A DNA stretch of 13,799 nucleotides from Pseudomonadota bacterium (GTDB lineage Bacteria > Pseudomonadota > Alphaproteobacteria > Reyranellales > Reyranellaceae): contig JAEWIV010000495.1 of NCBI GenBank assembly GCA_023386865.1, forward strand, positions 1 through 13,799, in the 5' to 3' direction. Under the pieces are notes generated by a model. That model saw only the letters and a program-made list of their open reading frames with translations, searched no databases and was not told where the DNA came from. The first letter of the stretch is position 1, and every line of letters starts with the position of its first letter. Shown one piece after another: positions 1 to 7,780 of this stretch. Position numbers and translations under genes: made by a program.

Positions 1-96
1 CTGTGGATTTGCTCTATGGAGTTACACAGTTCTTGCTGTGGTATATGTTTGGGGGCATCGTCGCGGAGCTGCGCGCATCGGGGAGGGGGATGGGCC

Positions 97-309
97 ATGA
101 GGTGTTACTTCATGCGAGGTAAGAGGATCGAGAACGTCCACACTTTGGAAAAGGGGTCTGATGACGACCTCATCCAACAAGCTCAGGCAGCGTTCGAGAA
201 GCACACACAGCAAGCCTATGATGGCTTCGAGGTTTGGGACGGCACGCGATTCGTCTATCGCTACACGGCGGCTACGAAGACAGGCGAGAGGCTCCAAGCG
301 ACAGGCTAA
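97..309 (+). CDS. Small hypothetical protein
   Basis: A 70-residue soluble protein of unknown function. I chose the ATG at 97 because a purine-rich Shine-Dalgarno stretch (GGGAGGGGGA, 81-90) lies six bases ahead of it. An in-frame ATG at 16 would add 27 residues rich in Cys, Ser and Gly that look non-coding. The protein starts MRCYFMRGKRIENV, has an acidic helix-like middle (SDDDLIQQAQAAFEKH) and ends with an aromatic segment (YDGFEVWDGTRFVYRY). This resembles short hypothetical proteins common in rhizobia, recognised by general pattern only. No signal peptide or membrane segment is visible. It stands alone on the plus strand at the left edge, and the next gene lies on the other strand, so it gives no operon context. 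Confidence 0.7.
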   Translation: MRCYFMRGKRIENVHTLEKGSDDDLIQQAQAAFEKHTQQAYDGFEVWDGTRFVYRYTAATKTGERLQATG

Positions 310-657
310 GGGAAGTGCCCGATCCTTCACCCGCAGAGACGCCCTATATAGCTTGTCGATGGCCCTCGGAGGCCCGACTCATCGCTGCGCTTTACGCGCC
401 AACCTCGGGCGACCGGGCAAGCGTTGGATTTACTGCTTGTGCCGCGCCGGCATTGCGGGGCGGCCGACGTAGCCTGCGCGCCGGTAGGAGGCGGTGGAAG
501 GGCCGGGTTCCTCGTCGTCTTGGTCAATCATCCGAATGGCTCGAATAGGTAATGCTGACGATAGAAGGTTGCCAAGGACACAGCCCCACTGCCCTGAAGC
601 AGGCAGGAGACCAGGGCCTTTCTCAAGCCACGAGGGCCGGGCTTCATTCAGGGCTGA
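310..657. other. Intergenic stretch, no supported gene
   Basis: These 348 bases lie between the stop of the small plus-strand protein and the stop of the minus-strand XRE regulator, so two genes converge here. The short open frames on both strands give Arg/Pro/Ser-rich translations without a convincing start, ribosome site or domain. A 10-bp palindrome (GCTGATCAGC, 653-662) overlaps the XRE stop codon, but no T-tract follows. I see no tRNA, repeat or terminator of standard form. Confidence 0.5.
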
Positions 658-951
658 TCAGCGTTCCCTCTTCAGCCGCTTTCGGGCAGGTCGATCGTCG
701 GCGCTTCGATTGACAGAGTCCACTTTGGATAAGCCTTTGTAGAAGTAGCCGATAGGTACGCGAAGAGCCCCAGCAACGAGGAATAGTCGGCTCGCAAAAA
801 TTCTGTCTCGGCCCGATTCATACTTTTGAATTTGCTGGGCGGTGACACCCACAGCCTCGCCCAATGCACGAAGGCCGAGCTTCATTTGGAGCCGCCTCTT
901 CCTGATGCGGTCGGCTATGTGAACATTTATATGCTGCACCTTCTCCTGCAT
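658..951 (-). CDS. XRE/Cro-type HTH transcriptional regulator
   Basis: A 97-residue DNA-binding protein of the XRE (lambda Cro/cI) family. The helix-turn-helix fold spans about residues 13-70: IADRIRKRRLQMKLGLRALGEAVGV, then TAQQIQKYESGRDRI, the typical recognition helix with the YESG turn, then a helix ending in PIGYFYKGL. The C-terminus is basic (RPARKRLKRER). I took the ATG at 951 rather than an upstream in-frame start at 1005 because homology-like sequence begins there, the extra 18 residues are Gly/Cys-rich, and a purine-rich AGAGGGG lies just ahead. It lies 61 bases downstream of the SDR gene on the same strand and could be cotranscribed with it. Its operator is unknown. Similar single-domain XRE proteins are common in rhizobia and are often autoregulatory. 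Confidence 0.88.
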   Translation of the reverse strand: MQEKVQHINVHIADRIRKRRLQMKLGLRALGEAVGVTAQQIQKYESGRDRIFASRLFLVAGALRVPIGYFYKGLSKVDSVNRSADDRPARKRLKRER

Positions 952-1012
952 GACCCCTCTTCCCCCAAGACAACCTCCGCACCAGCATATTGGCGCGCCA
1001 ATCAACGCCTGC

Positions 1013-1783
1013 TCATGCTCCCCACATCAGGCCCCCATCGACCCGAATGTCTGCTCCAGTTACGTAGTCAGAAGCGCTGCTGGCGAGGAAGGCCGCAATC
1101 CCTGCGAAGTCGCCGGGCGTCCCAACACGCCCTGCGGCGATGCGAGGATTGACCCTCGCCATGAAGTCTTTGTTCGACTGCATCCCCCTGGTCATTGCTG
1201 TGTCAATCAGGCCGGGCCAGATGGCGTTCACCTGTATGTTGTCCTTACCCCAGGACGAGGCACAGTTGCGGGTGAGTTGCACAATCCCCGCCTTAGCAGG
1301 TCCATAGGCTGTCCAACGCGGCCCGCCCATGAAGGAGGCCATCGAGGCGATGTTGATGATCTTGCCGCCGCCCGCCTTCTTCATCTCGGGATAGGCAAGC
1401 TGGCTGAGCAGGAACACAGACGTGAGATTGGTGTCGATCACTTTGTGCCAGGCGGCGAGCGGCATGTCCTCTGGCAGAGCCGGCCCGCCTGGAGCGCCGA
1501 CGCCAGCATTGTTCACCAGGATGTCGAGGCGGCCATGGCGTTTGATCACTTCCCCGATCGTGGCTCGGCACTGCTCTTCGTTCGTGACGTCCAGGACGAC
1601 CGCACTGACCGGCGGCCCGATCTTGGTGAGCTGGGCGACCGCGTCCTTGTTCTTGTCCTCATTGCGTCCGGCGATGACGACTGCCGCACCGCACTCAAGC
1701 AGGCCGCTCGCAATACCCTGTCCGATGCCGCCGTTGCCACCGGTGACCAGCGCTACTTTTCCGCTCAAATCAAAACGATGCAT
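1013..1783 (-). CDS. Short-chain dehydrogenase/reductase (classical SDR)
   Basis: A 256-residue cytosolic NAD(P)-dependent oxidoreductase of normal length for a classical SDR. Visible motifs are the cofactor glycine motif TGGNGGIG (14-21), NNAG (91-94), the catalytic tetrad Asn119, Ser147, Tyr160 and Lys164 (YGPAK), and the C-terminal segment VTGADIRVDGG typical of FabG-like and sugar-dehydrogenase-like members. Arg40 after the second strand (AGRN) suggests a preference for NADP(H); this is inference. The substrate cannot be told from sequence: gluconate or deoxygluconate dehydrogenases and 3-oxoacyl reductases all look like this. The ATG at 1783 has GGGGAGA about seven bases ahead. It starts 84 bases after the last cyclase gene with no clear terminator between, so readthrough from the cyclase operon is possible. 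Confidence 0.93.
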   Translation of the reverse strand: MHRFDLSGKVALVTGGNGGIGQGIASGLLECGAAVVIAGRNEDKNKDAVAQLTKIGPPVSAVVLDVTNEEQCRATIGEVIKRHGRLDILVNNAGVGAPGGPALPEDMPLAAWHKVIDTNLTSVFLLSQLAYPEMKKAGGGKIINIASMASFMGGPRWTAYGPAKAGIVQLTRNCASSWGKDNIQVNAIWPGLIDTAMTRGMQSNKDFMARVNPRIAAGRVGTPGDFAGIAAFLASSASDYVTGADIRVDGGLMWGA

Positions 1784-1867
1784 GTCTGCTCTCCCCTGCT
1801 CAGCACTTTGGTCGGCCTAATTAGAGGCGCGAACTGCACCCATGTACCGCAACGCGCATTCTACCCA

Positions 1868-3625
1868 CTACTCGGGCAGGCCCGCCTCGCGCAGGGCGTC
1901 GAAGTACCTTTCGTGCCCAGAGGTACCTCGAACCGGGCTAATCTCCCGGTCGTGGCGGAGGGAGAAACGAGGGAACATCTCGAGGTGCTTCTTGACGGCG
2001 TCTTTCGCCTCGCCGTGCCGACCCGACAGCCACAGAGCGGCAATAAGCGAACGGTGCGCCACGCTCCAGTCCGGGCGCTCCTGAATCACCTTTCGCGCCC
2101 ACGGCAGAGCTTCCTCGGCGCGCCCGCCGAAGTACAGCGCGGAGGCCACTCCGTGCTTGAGGGTGCCCGTCCAATGGGGATCGAGCGGGCTCAATCGCAG
2201 GGCCTTCTCGAATTCGCGCAGGGCTGCTTCGCTGTCGCCCGCCCAAGTGCTGATCCAGCCGCGCGTGGTCCAGGTGACCGCATCGTTAGGATTGATAGCT
2301 AGCGAACGATCGACCAGGTCCCACGCCGTCTGGTAGTCGCGATCCAATATCACGCCTATGAAGGCGGAAATCCTGAGGGCAACCGGATCGGTAGGGTCGC
2401 TGTCGAGGGCACGTCGCGACAGGTCGGTCGCGTCGCGGAAATCCCTGCCTTCGTCGACGCTGTAGGCCAGTATCGGCCGCAACGCCCGGCAAAGTGCGGC
2501 GTAGGCGAGCGCCTGGGCGTAGGCTGGCGATAGGGCGATCGCACGATCAAGCAGCTCGATCGCCTCGCCGAGGCTTCGTTCCGACATAGTCGCGGCCTTC
2601 GGCAGCGCCTGCAGGAACATGTCGAAAGCATCGAGGCGATCGGGCCGCTTGCGGCGTGCGCGGGCAATCTCGCTGGCGAACAGCTTCGGCTCGATGGCCC
2701 CGACCAGACTGGCAACGATGCGGTCCTGGAAGTCAAACACGTCCTCGAGCGATCCGTCGTAGCGGTCGGCCCACAGGTGGTTGCCGGTCGCTGCCTCGAT
2801 CAGCTGCACTGTCAGCCGCAGCCGCTGCCCCGCGCGCCGCACGCTACCTTCCACTAGGTAGCGTACCCCCAGACGCTCGCCGATCGTACGAACATCGACG
2901 TTGTGGCCACGAAAGACGAATGAGGAATTGCGCGCGATCACGAACAGCCAAGACACGCGGGACAGGCCCGTGATCAGATCTTCTGCCAGTCCATCCGCAA
3001 AGTACGCCTGCTCGACATCGCCGCTCATGTTGTCAAATGGCAGAACGGCAATGGACGCCTTGTCGGGTAGCGGCAACGCCGTTGGCGCAGATGCAGACTT
3101 TGACGTGCCGGGCCGCCAGCACCAGACCTGCATCGGTCGGGAAATGTTCTTGAGCGTTTGGGCGCCGCCGTCGTCGAACACGGTTTCGAGGCGGTCGCGC
3201 ACATCCTCATGCACGCGGTTCGATATGCAGATGCCCCCCGCCGGCGCGATCTCCTGCAGGCGCGCTGCGACGTTCACGCCGTCGCCGAAGATGTCATCGC
3301 CATCGATGATGATGTCACCTTGGTTGATGCCAATTCGGAAGGCGATGCGCCGCTCGTCAGCTACCGTGGCGGTGCGGTCGGCCATCGCCGTCTGCACCTC
3401 GACAGCACAGCGCACCGCATTGACCACGCTCGGGAACTCCAACAGCAAGCCGTCGCCCGTGGTCTTAACGATGCGACCGCCGTGGCTGGCTATCGTCGGG
3501 TCGACCACCTCCTGCCGCAGGGCTTTCAACACCGCCAAAGTGCCGCTCTCGTCCTGGCCCATCAGGCGCGAGTATCCCGCGACGTCAGCAGAAACGATAG
3601 CGGCAAGGCGGCGCTGCTCGGTCAT
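1868..3625 (-). CDS. Class III adenylate cyclase with TolB-like domain and TPRs (third of operon)
   Basis: A 585-residue protein expected to make cAMP from ATP in the cytosol. The cyclase domain (about 5-170) keeps the metal Asp14 and Asp58 (KTTGDG), the adenine-specifying Lys54 and Asp111, and the transition-state Asn118 and Arg122 (GDGVNVAAR). Residues about 190-305 form the TolB/FlgO-like domain (SIAVLPFDNMSGD, FVIARNSSF, YLVEGSVRR, LWADRYDG). Residues about 345-550 are TPR-like helical repeats (AIELLDRAIALSP; ALREFEKALRLSP). There is no signal peptide or clear membrane helix. I chose the ATG at 3625 because it overlaps the previous gene's stop as ATGA and gives MTEQRRLAAIV, matching its paralogues; the longer frame to 3688 lies inside the upstream gene. 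It ends REAGLPE like its neighbours. The linker at about 171-188 is Ser/Ala/Pro-rich. The TPR part presumably senses a partner. Confidence 0.93.
   Translation of the reverse strand: MTEQRRLAAIVSADVAGYSRLMGQDESGTLAVLKALRQEVVDPTIASHGGRIVKTTGDGLLLEFPSVVNAVRCAVEVQTAMADRTATVADERRIAFRIGINQGDIIIDGDDIFGDGVNVAARLQEIAPAGGICISNRVHEDVRDRLETVFDDGGAQTLKNISRPMQVWCWRPGTSKSASAPTALPLPDKASIAVLPFDNMSGDVEQAYFADGLAEDLITGLSRVSWLFVIARNSSFVFRGHNVDVRTIGERLGVRYLVEGSVRRAGQRLRLTVQLIEAATGNHLWADRYDGSLEDVFDFQDRIVASLVGAIEPKLFASEIARARRKRPDRLDAFDMFLQALPKAATMSERSLGEAIELLDRAIALSPAYAQALAYAALCRALRPILAYSVDEGRDFRDATDLSRRALDSDPTDPVALRISAFIGVILDRDYQTAWDLVDRSLAINPNDAVTWTTRGWISTWAGDSEAALREFEKALRLSPLDPHWTGTLKHGVASALYFGGRAEEALPWARKVIQERPDWSVAHRSLIAALWLSGRHGEAKDAVKKHLEMFPRFSLRHDREISPVRGTSGHERYFDALREAGLPE
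3622..3625 (-). promoter_or_regulatory. ATGA stop/start overlap between cyclase genes
   Basis: The minus strand reads ATGA here: ATG starts the third cyclase of the operon and TGA ends the second. Such overlaps commonly couple translation, so the two proteins are expected to be made in related amounts. Confidence 0.9.
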
Positions 3626-5343
3626 TCCGGCAGCCCTGCTTTCCGTAGACCCTCGACGTAAAGCGCGCGGTCCTCTGCGCGACGCCACGGTCCTAAATTC
3701 AACGTACTAAGCCGCACGGTCGGATCGATGGCGAGGAGCCGGGCGAGAGCCGCCTGAGCCTCGACCGGCCTGCCAGATAGACCATGGGCTATCGCTTCCA
3801 CACGCGCCGTCGGAGCCCAATCGGGCTTCTCGAGCGCTGCCCTTCTTGCCCAAGATGCAGCCTCGTCATAATGGCCGGCAAAGAGGTGAGCCCACCCCAA
3901 GCCCGTGTAGAAATGATAGGCCAGTACATCGAGCGGGCTCAGCCGTATGGCGCGCTGCTGGCGCATGATGGCGTCCGAATGCTCGCCCAGGTACGCGCGT
4001 CCCCAGCCACTCACGCTCCACGCGAACGCCAGGTTCGGATTTAGAACGAGCGCCCGGTCGACGTAGGCAATGGCGTTCTCAAGCTCACCAGCTAGAGTAG
4101 CCAAGACCGCGCCGCCCGTTACCAACGCGATCGGGTCGTCCATACCAATGGTCACAGCGCGACGTGCCAAAGCCACCCCATCGGCGACGTCTCGCGCACG
4201 ATCAGTCAGCCAACCGTTCGTTTGGGAGATTGCGACCGACCATGCTCCAAACCCAAAGGCGGCAGCGTAGTTGGGATCTCGGTCCGTCGCGGATCGAAAG
4301 AGTTGCCTGGCCTCAAATAAGCTCTCCTTGGTGAAGAGATGATAGAGAGCCATTGCGCGGAGGAAAAAGTCATAGGCATCAAGACTTTCGGTCGGCTTGC
4401 GCACGGCCCGCTCGATCTCAGCTTGTTCGACCTTTGGTGCAATCGCGGTGACCACGCTGGATGTCACCCCATCTTGAAGATCGAAGACGTCCTCGAGGAC
4501 ACCGTCAAAATGGTCAGCCCATAGATGCGCACCCGTCGCCGCGTCGATCAACTGTCCCGTGATGCGCACGCGATTTCCAACGCGCCGCACGCTACCTTCT
4601 AGGACATAGCGCACACCGAGTTCCTGGCCCACCTGCCGAACGTCGACCGCCCTGCCTTTGTAGGTGAACGTCGAATTGCGCGCGATCACGAAGAGGGATT
4701 TGAAGCGCGACAGGCCAGTGATGATGTCCTCGACAAGGCCATCGACGAAATACTCCTGCTCAGGATCGCCGCTCATGTTCTGGAACGGCAGGACGGCAAA
4801 GGACGGCTTGTCGGGCAGCGGCAGAGCGGACGCCTGACGGTCGGCCTTCGCCCGTCCGATCACGAAAACCTGCACTGGCCGCTGGATGTTCTTCAGCTCG
4901 ATCTCGCCTTTGTCCATGAAACCAAGATTAAGCTTGTCGCGCACCTGTTCGTGAACCGCGCGCGTGATGGCGATGCCCCCTGGCTCTGCGAGCCCCTCGA
5001 CCCGCGCCGCAACATTCACCCCGTCGCCCATTAGATCTTCGCCTTGGACGACCACATCACCTAGATGAATGCCCATGCGCAGCGGCAACCGCCCTTCCTT
5101 GTTAGCTTCCTGTATCGCTTTGGCACAACTAACCCCCTGCACTGCGCTGGCGAACTCGATCAGGAAGCCATCGCCGACGGACTTGAACAGTCGCCCCGCG
5201 TGCTTGGCGAGCTGCGGCTCGATCACTTCGGTCCGCAGAGCTTGGAGCAGCGCTAGCGTGCCCGCCTCGTCGCTGCCCATGAGCTTCGAGTAGCCGACCA
5301 CATCGGCTACCAGGATTGCGGCTAGGCGGCGCTTCTCGGTCAT
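3622..5343 (-). CDS. Class III adenylate cyclase with TolB-like domain and TPRs (second of operon)
   Basis: A 573-residue paralogue of its two neighbours. The cyclase domain (about 5-165) has metal Asp14 and Asp58 (KSVGDG), adenine-specifying Lys54 and Asp103, and transition-state Asn110 and Arg114, so adenylate cyclase activity is expected. It is followed by a short linker, a TolB/FlgO-like domain from about 180 (SFAVLPFQNMSGDPEQEYF, LFVIARNSTFTYKG, RYVLEGSVRR, LWADHFDG) and TPR-like repeats to the end (ENAIAYVDRALVLNPN; AIMRQQRAIRLSPLD). The end is RKAGLPE. The ATG at 5343 overlaps the stop of the preceding cyclase as ATGA. The TolB-like part is strikingly close to that of the 5340-7136 gene, also at DNA level, which points to a duplication more recent than the split from the 1868-3625 gene. 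Confidence 0.94.
   Translation of the reverse strand: MTEKRRLAAILVADVVGYSKLMGSDEAGTLALLQALRTEVIEPQLAKHAGRLFKSVGDGFLIEFASAVQGVSCAKAIQEANKEGRLPLRMGIHLGDVVVQGEDLMGDGVNVAARVEGLAEPGGIAITRAVHEQVRDKLNLGFMDKGEIELKNIQRPVQVFVIGRAKADRQASALPLPDKPSFAVLPFQNMSGDPEQEYFVDGLVEDIITGLSRFKSLFVIARNSTFTYKGRAVDVRQVGQELGVRYVLEGSVRRVGNRVRITGQLIDAATGAHLWADHFDGVLEDVFDLQDGVTSSVVTAIAPKVEQAEIERAVRKPTESLDAYDFFLRAMALYHLFTKESLFEARQLFRSATDRDPNYAAAFGFGAWSVAISQTNGWLTDRARDVADGVALARRAVTIGMDDPIALVTGGAVLATLAGELENAIAYVDRALVLNPNLAFAWSVSGWGRAYLGEHSDAIMRQQRAIRLSPLDVLAYHFYTGLGWAHLFAGHYDEAASWARRAALEKPDWAPTARVEAIAHGLSGRPVEAQAALARLLAIDPTVRLSTLNLGPWRRAEDRALYVEGLRKAGLPE
4723..4822. repeat. Paralogous DNA block, copy A (TolB-like domain start)
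   Basis: This 100-base block matches 6441-6540 at about 86 of 100 positions by eye, without gaps, including an exact run of 23 bases (4763-4785 against 6481-6503). It encodes the start of the TolB-like domain in two neighbouring cyclase genes. It is a direct repeat arising from gene duplication, not a mobile element. Confidence 0.8.
5340..5343 (-). promoter_or_regulatory. ATGA stop/start overlap between cyclase genes
   Basis: The minus strand reads ATGA, joining the TGA stop of the first cyclase to the ATG start of the second. It repeats exactly the arrangement at 3622-3625. Confidence 0.9.
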
Positions 5344-7136
5344 TCAGGCATACCCGCAAACCGTAGGGCTTCCGCGAACTTCGCTAGACCTGTTCCGTTA
5401 GGGATCGCCAGCCGTTCAGAAAGGGTCGCGAGGCAAGTCTCGGGATCGAGTTTTCGGTAGACCAGCCAGCTGCGTCTCGCCGCTTCGGTTCTGCCTGCAG
5501 CCGCGTGGGCGGCGACCAAGACGCGATGGGCGGTGACGTGATGGGGCAGCAATCTCAGTGAACTCTCGGCCCATTGGACCGCCTCGTCATATCGACCCGC
5601 GAAGAAGTGTGCAGCTGCCATCTGCCCGTGAGTGAGAAACATGAACGCATCCCGTGGACTCAATCGTATCGCGCGCTCCAAGTCAGCGATCGCCAGTTCA
5701 GGTCTTCCGAACCGATTGTGGCTTGTGCCACGCCAAGTCCAACCCACGGCGAGGTTGGGATCGATGCGGACCGCCTCTTCAAGGAGGGCCGCTGCCTCCT
5801 CGTATTGCCTGCATACGAAGCCGAGCGAGTGCCCCGATAACGCAAGCACTCGGGCATCATTTCGATCTAGCCGGAGGGCAGTGCGCGCTGCATGCTCAGC
5901 GTCAGCCGCGTTGCGTGCAGGATCACTGTCTAGAACCATGGACTTGGAACCTACGCATCGAAATGCCTGCGTCGCCCACGCGATGGCGAGCTTAGGGTCA
6001 ATTGCTACGGCCTTGGCAAGAAGTGACTGAGCTTCGGTCAAGTTCTCCAGATTATGGCCAGGTAGGGCGGCAAGCCCTCGCAGGTAGTAGTCGTAGGCCT
6101 CGAGGTTGCCGAGCTTCCTCGTCGCGCGCGTAATCTCTGCTTCCTCGAGGGCCGGCGCAACCTCTCCCACAACGCGACTGGCGATCTGGTCCTGCAGATC
6201 GAAGATGTCCTCCAGCTCGCCATCAAAGCGATCAGCCCACAGGTGCGCTCCTGATCGCGCGTCAATTAGCTGGCAGGTGATGCGGACCCTCGTCCCTGCC
6301 TTTCGGACACTGCCCTCCAAGACGTAGCGCACGCCGAGTTCGCGCCCGACCTGTCTGATGTCCGGAGACTTGCCCTTGTACGAGAAGCTGGAGTTGCGAG
6401 CGATGACGAAAAGGGCTTTGGTGCGGGACAGCGCGGTTATGATGTCCTCCACCATTCCATCCGCGAAGTACTCCTGCTCGGGATCGCCGCTCATGTTCTG
6501 GAAGGGCAGCACGGCAATCGACGGCTTATCAGGCAGCGGCAGCGCTGTCGGCTCGGGTGCTAGTGCGACCGCCCCCTCGGATGTCGGCCCGAGTTGCCAA
6601 TCCGACGGTGCCCACCTCACGCTGAAGGCCCGAACAGGACGATCAATGTTCTTAAGGGCCAGGCCGCCGAGGTCGCCGAAGGTCGCCTTCACTCGACCCA
6701 CCACGGCCTCCTGGACCGTGCGGGAGATCACGATGCCTCCTGGTGGCGCTTCTCCTTCCAACCGCGCCGCTACGTTGACGCCGTCGCCATAGAGGTCGTC
6801 TCCGTCAACGATCAGGTCGCCCAGGTGCAGGCCCATACGGAACACGAGAGCGGTGTCTGCAGATTGGTTTGCGTTGGCCTCGGCCATGGCCTGCTGAAAC
6901 TCGATGGCCGCTGACAGCGCATCAACAGCGCTGCCGAACTCGACCAGCGCCCCATCGCCAGTCAGCTTGACCAGGCGTCCTCCATACTTGGCCAGCACCG
7001 GATCGAGGTGTTCAGAGCGGTTCTTTCGCAGGCGCGCTAGGGTACCGCTCTCATCACGCCCCATTAGGCGCGAGTAGCCGACGACGTCAGCCGCGACGAT
7101 TGCCGCTAGTTTGCGCTGCTCACGCGCCAACGGCAC
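5340..7136 (-). CDS. Class III adenylate cyclase with TolB-like domain and TPRs (first of operon)
   Basis: A 598-residue protein, first of three coupled cyclases. The catalytic domain (about 8-175) has metal Asp17 and Asp61 (KLTGDG), adenine-specifying Lys57 and Asp114, and transition-state Asn121 and Arg125. A Pro/Ala linker (about 175-203) leads to the TolB/FlgO-like domain (PSIAVLPFQNMSGDPEQEYFADG) and then TPR-like repeats (AAALLEEAVRIDPNLA; AIADLERAIRLSPRD). The end is RFAGMPE. The start codon is uncertain: the frame opens with GTG at 7136, but its only GGGGG run (7136-7140) touches that codon. The TTG two codons in (7128-7130) has the same run at better spacing, so the protein may be two residues shorter. 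No signal peptide is seen; the protein is probably cytosolic. Confidence 0.93.
   Translation of the reverse strand: MPLAREQRKLAAIVAADVVGYSRLMGRDESGTLARLRKNRSEHLDPVLAKYGGRLVKLTGDGALVEFGSAVDALSAAIEFQQAMAEANANQSADTALVFRMGLHLGDLIVDGDDLYGDGVNVAARLEGEAPPGGIVISRTVQEAVVGRVKATFGDLGGLALKNIDRPVRAFSVRWAPSDWQLGPTSEGAVALAPEPTALPLPDKPSIAVLPFQNMSGDPEQEYFADGMVEDIITALSRTKALFVIARNSSFSYKGKSPDIRQVGRELGVRYVLEGSVRKAGTRVRITCQLIDARSGAHLWADRFDGELEDIFDLQDQIASRVVGEVAPALEEAEITRATRKLGNLEAYDYYLRGLAALPGHNLENLTEAQSLLAKAVAIDPKLAIAWATQAFRCVGSKSMVLDSDPARNAADAEHAARTALRLDRNDARVLALSGHSLGFVCRQYEEAAALLEEAVRIDPNLAVGWTWRGTSHNRFGRPELAIADLERAIRLSPRDAFMFLTHGQMAAAHFFAGRYDEAVQWAESSLRLLPHHVTAHRVLVAAHAAAGRTEAARRSWLVYRKLDPETCLATLSERLAIPNGTGLAKFAEALRFAGMPE
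6441..6540. repeat. Paralogous DNA block, copy B (TolB-like domain start)
   Basis: Second copy of the 100-base block at 4723-4822, in the first cyclase gene. The related stretch in the 1868-3625 gene (around 2977-3080) is recognisable but more diverged. Confidence 0.8.
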
Positions 7137-7219
7137 CCCCTAGTTAGCTACCGAAAGCGTAGGGCTACCACGCCAGCTGGGCAACGACCTACTGTGGCGA
7201 CACTGCGTTTCCGCGTGGT

Positions 7220-7243
7220 GGCCACGCCATCCCCGGCGTGGCC
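7220..7243. terminator. Perfect 9-bp inverted repeat between receiver gene and cyclase operon
   Basis: GGCCACGCC (7220-7228) and GGCGTGGCC (7235-7243) are perfect inverted copies around a six-base loop (ATCCCC). The hairpin lies 26 bases past the stop of the receiver gene and 83 bases before the first cyclase start, on the strand that reads both. No T-tract follows on either strand, so it is not a textbook intrinsic terminator. It could be a terminator, an attenuator, an mRNA end-stabilising hairpin or an operator. Confidence 0.5.
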
Positions 7244-7269
7244 GGAAGGCCTCCTGCAGCTCGTGGTCC

Positions 7270-7692
7270 TCAGTGCCGGACGCCGGGTCTGAGATGCTCG
7301 GGTGGTGGCCAGTCGTCGGGAAGACCCAGCATGTCCGACACGATTTCCTTCATCTCGTTCGGCTCGAAGGGCTTGGCAATCAAAGGAGCGCCCCGGTATT
7401 CGATCGGAACTATCGCGTGCGTGTAGCCGGTGAGGAACATGAAGGGAATGCGGCGTGCCGTCAGGATAGCGCAGATCAGGAAACATGGCCGACCATTGAG
7501 GTCAATGTCGAGGATCGCGCCGTCGAGGGCCCGCTCGCGAGCCATGTGCATGGCGCTTTCCAACCGCCCAACAGGACCCACCGGCTTGAGGCCACATTCG
7601 CGCAGAAACTCGACCACGAGGTCGGCAATCAGGAGGTTGTCGTCGCAGACGAGTACGCGGCCCCCGTGCCAAGGGCGACCGTCGCTTCGCAT
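7270..7692 (-). CDS. Receiver-only response regulator
   Basis: A 140-residue CheY-like receiver without an output domain. The acidic pocket Asp17-Asp18 (VLVCDDN), the phospho-acceptor Asp62 (ILDIDLNG), Thr88 (FLTGY) and Lys107 (IAKPF) are all present, so it should accept phosphate from a histidine kinase; none is in the window. After the receiver comes a short Pro-rich tail (GLPDDWPPPEHLRPGVRH). Such receivers are often linked to hybrid or HWE-type kinases in rhizobia, which is family knowledge only. The ATG at 7692 was kept because the first 12 residues are short and no better start is seen. It lies upstream of the cyclase operon on the same strand (133-base gap with a hairpin) and is divergent from the ligase, with 88 bases between them. 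Confidence 0.92.
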   Translation of the reverse strand: MRSDGRPWHGGRVLVCDDNLLIADLVVEFLRECGLKPVGPVGRLESAMHMARERALDGAILDIDLNGRPCFLICAILTARRIPFMFLTGYTHAIVPIEYRGAPLIAKPFEPNEMKEIVSDMLGLPDDWPPPEHLRPGVRH

Positions 7693-7780
7693 TGGCTACC
7701 CCACACCTTCCAGACCAACGATAGCACAAACGCATTACTTGCGCCTTCCCGCGCCCACCTAAATCTGCTGCACTCCCGCC
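7693..7780. promoter_or_regulatory. Divergent intergenic region, receiver / ligase
   Basis: The 88 bases between two divergent start codons must hold both promoters if each gene has its own. I found no convincing -35/-10 pair, and the spacing does not fit the rhizobial EcfG (GGAAC/CGTT) pattern. No Shine-Dalgarno sequence precedes the ligase GTG. Confidence 0.4.

Noticed and set aside
327..527. 66-codon minus-strand frame in the left intergenic region
   Set aside because: Pro/Ser/Arg-rich, no ribosome site, no recognisable motif. It could be a real small protein but nothing supports it.
950..2302. 450-codon plus-strand open frame
   Set aside because: It lies antisense to the SDR gene and the end of the third cyclase, both with clear conserved motifs. 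Its translation has no recognisable domain, and long antisense frames are common in high-GC DNA.
2901..3710. 269-codon plus-strand open frame
   Set aside because: Antisense shadow of the cyclase catalytic region. The translation is Ser/Arg-rich without a domain.
7693..7780. Possible EcfG-type (GGAAC/CGTT) promoter before the receiver gene
   Set aside because: GGAAG and CGTT occur on the minus strand, but the spacings (about 12 or 24 bases) do not fit the expected 16-17 and the -35 element is imperfect.
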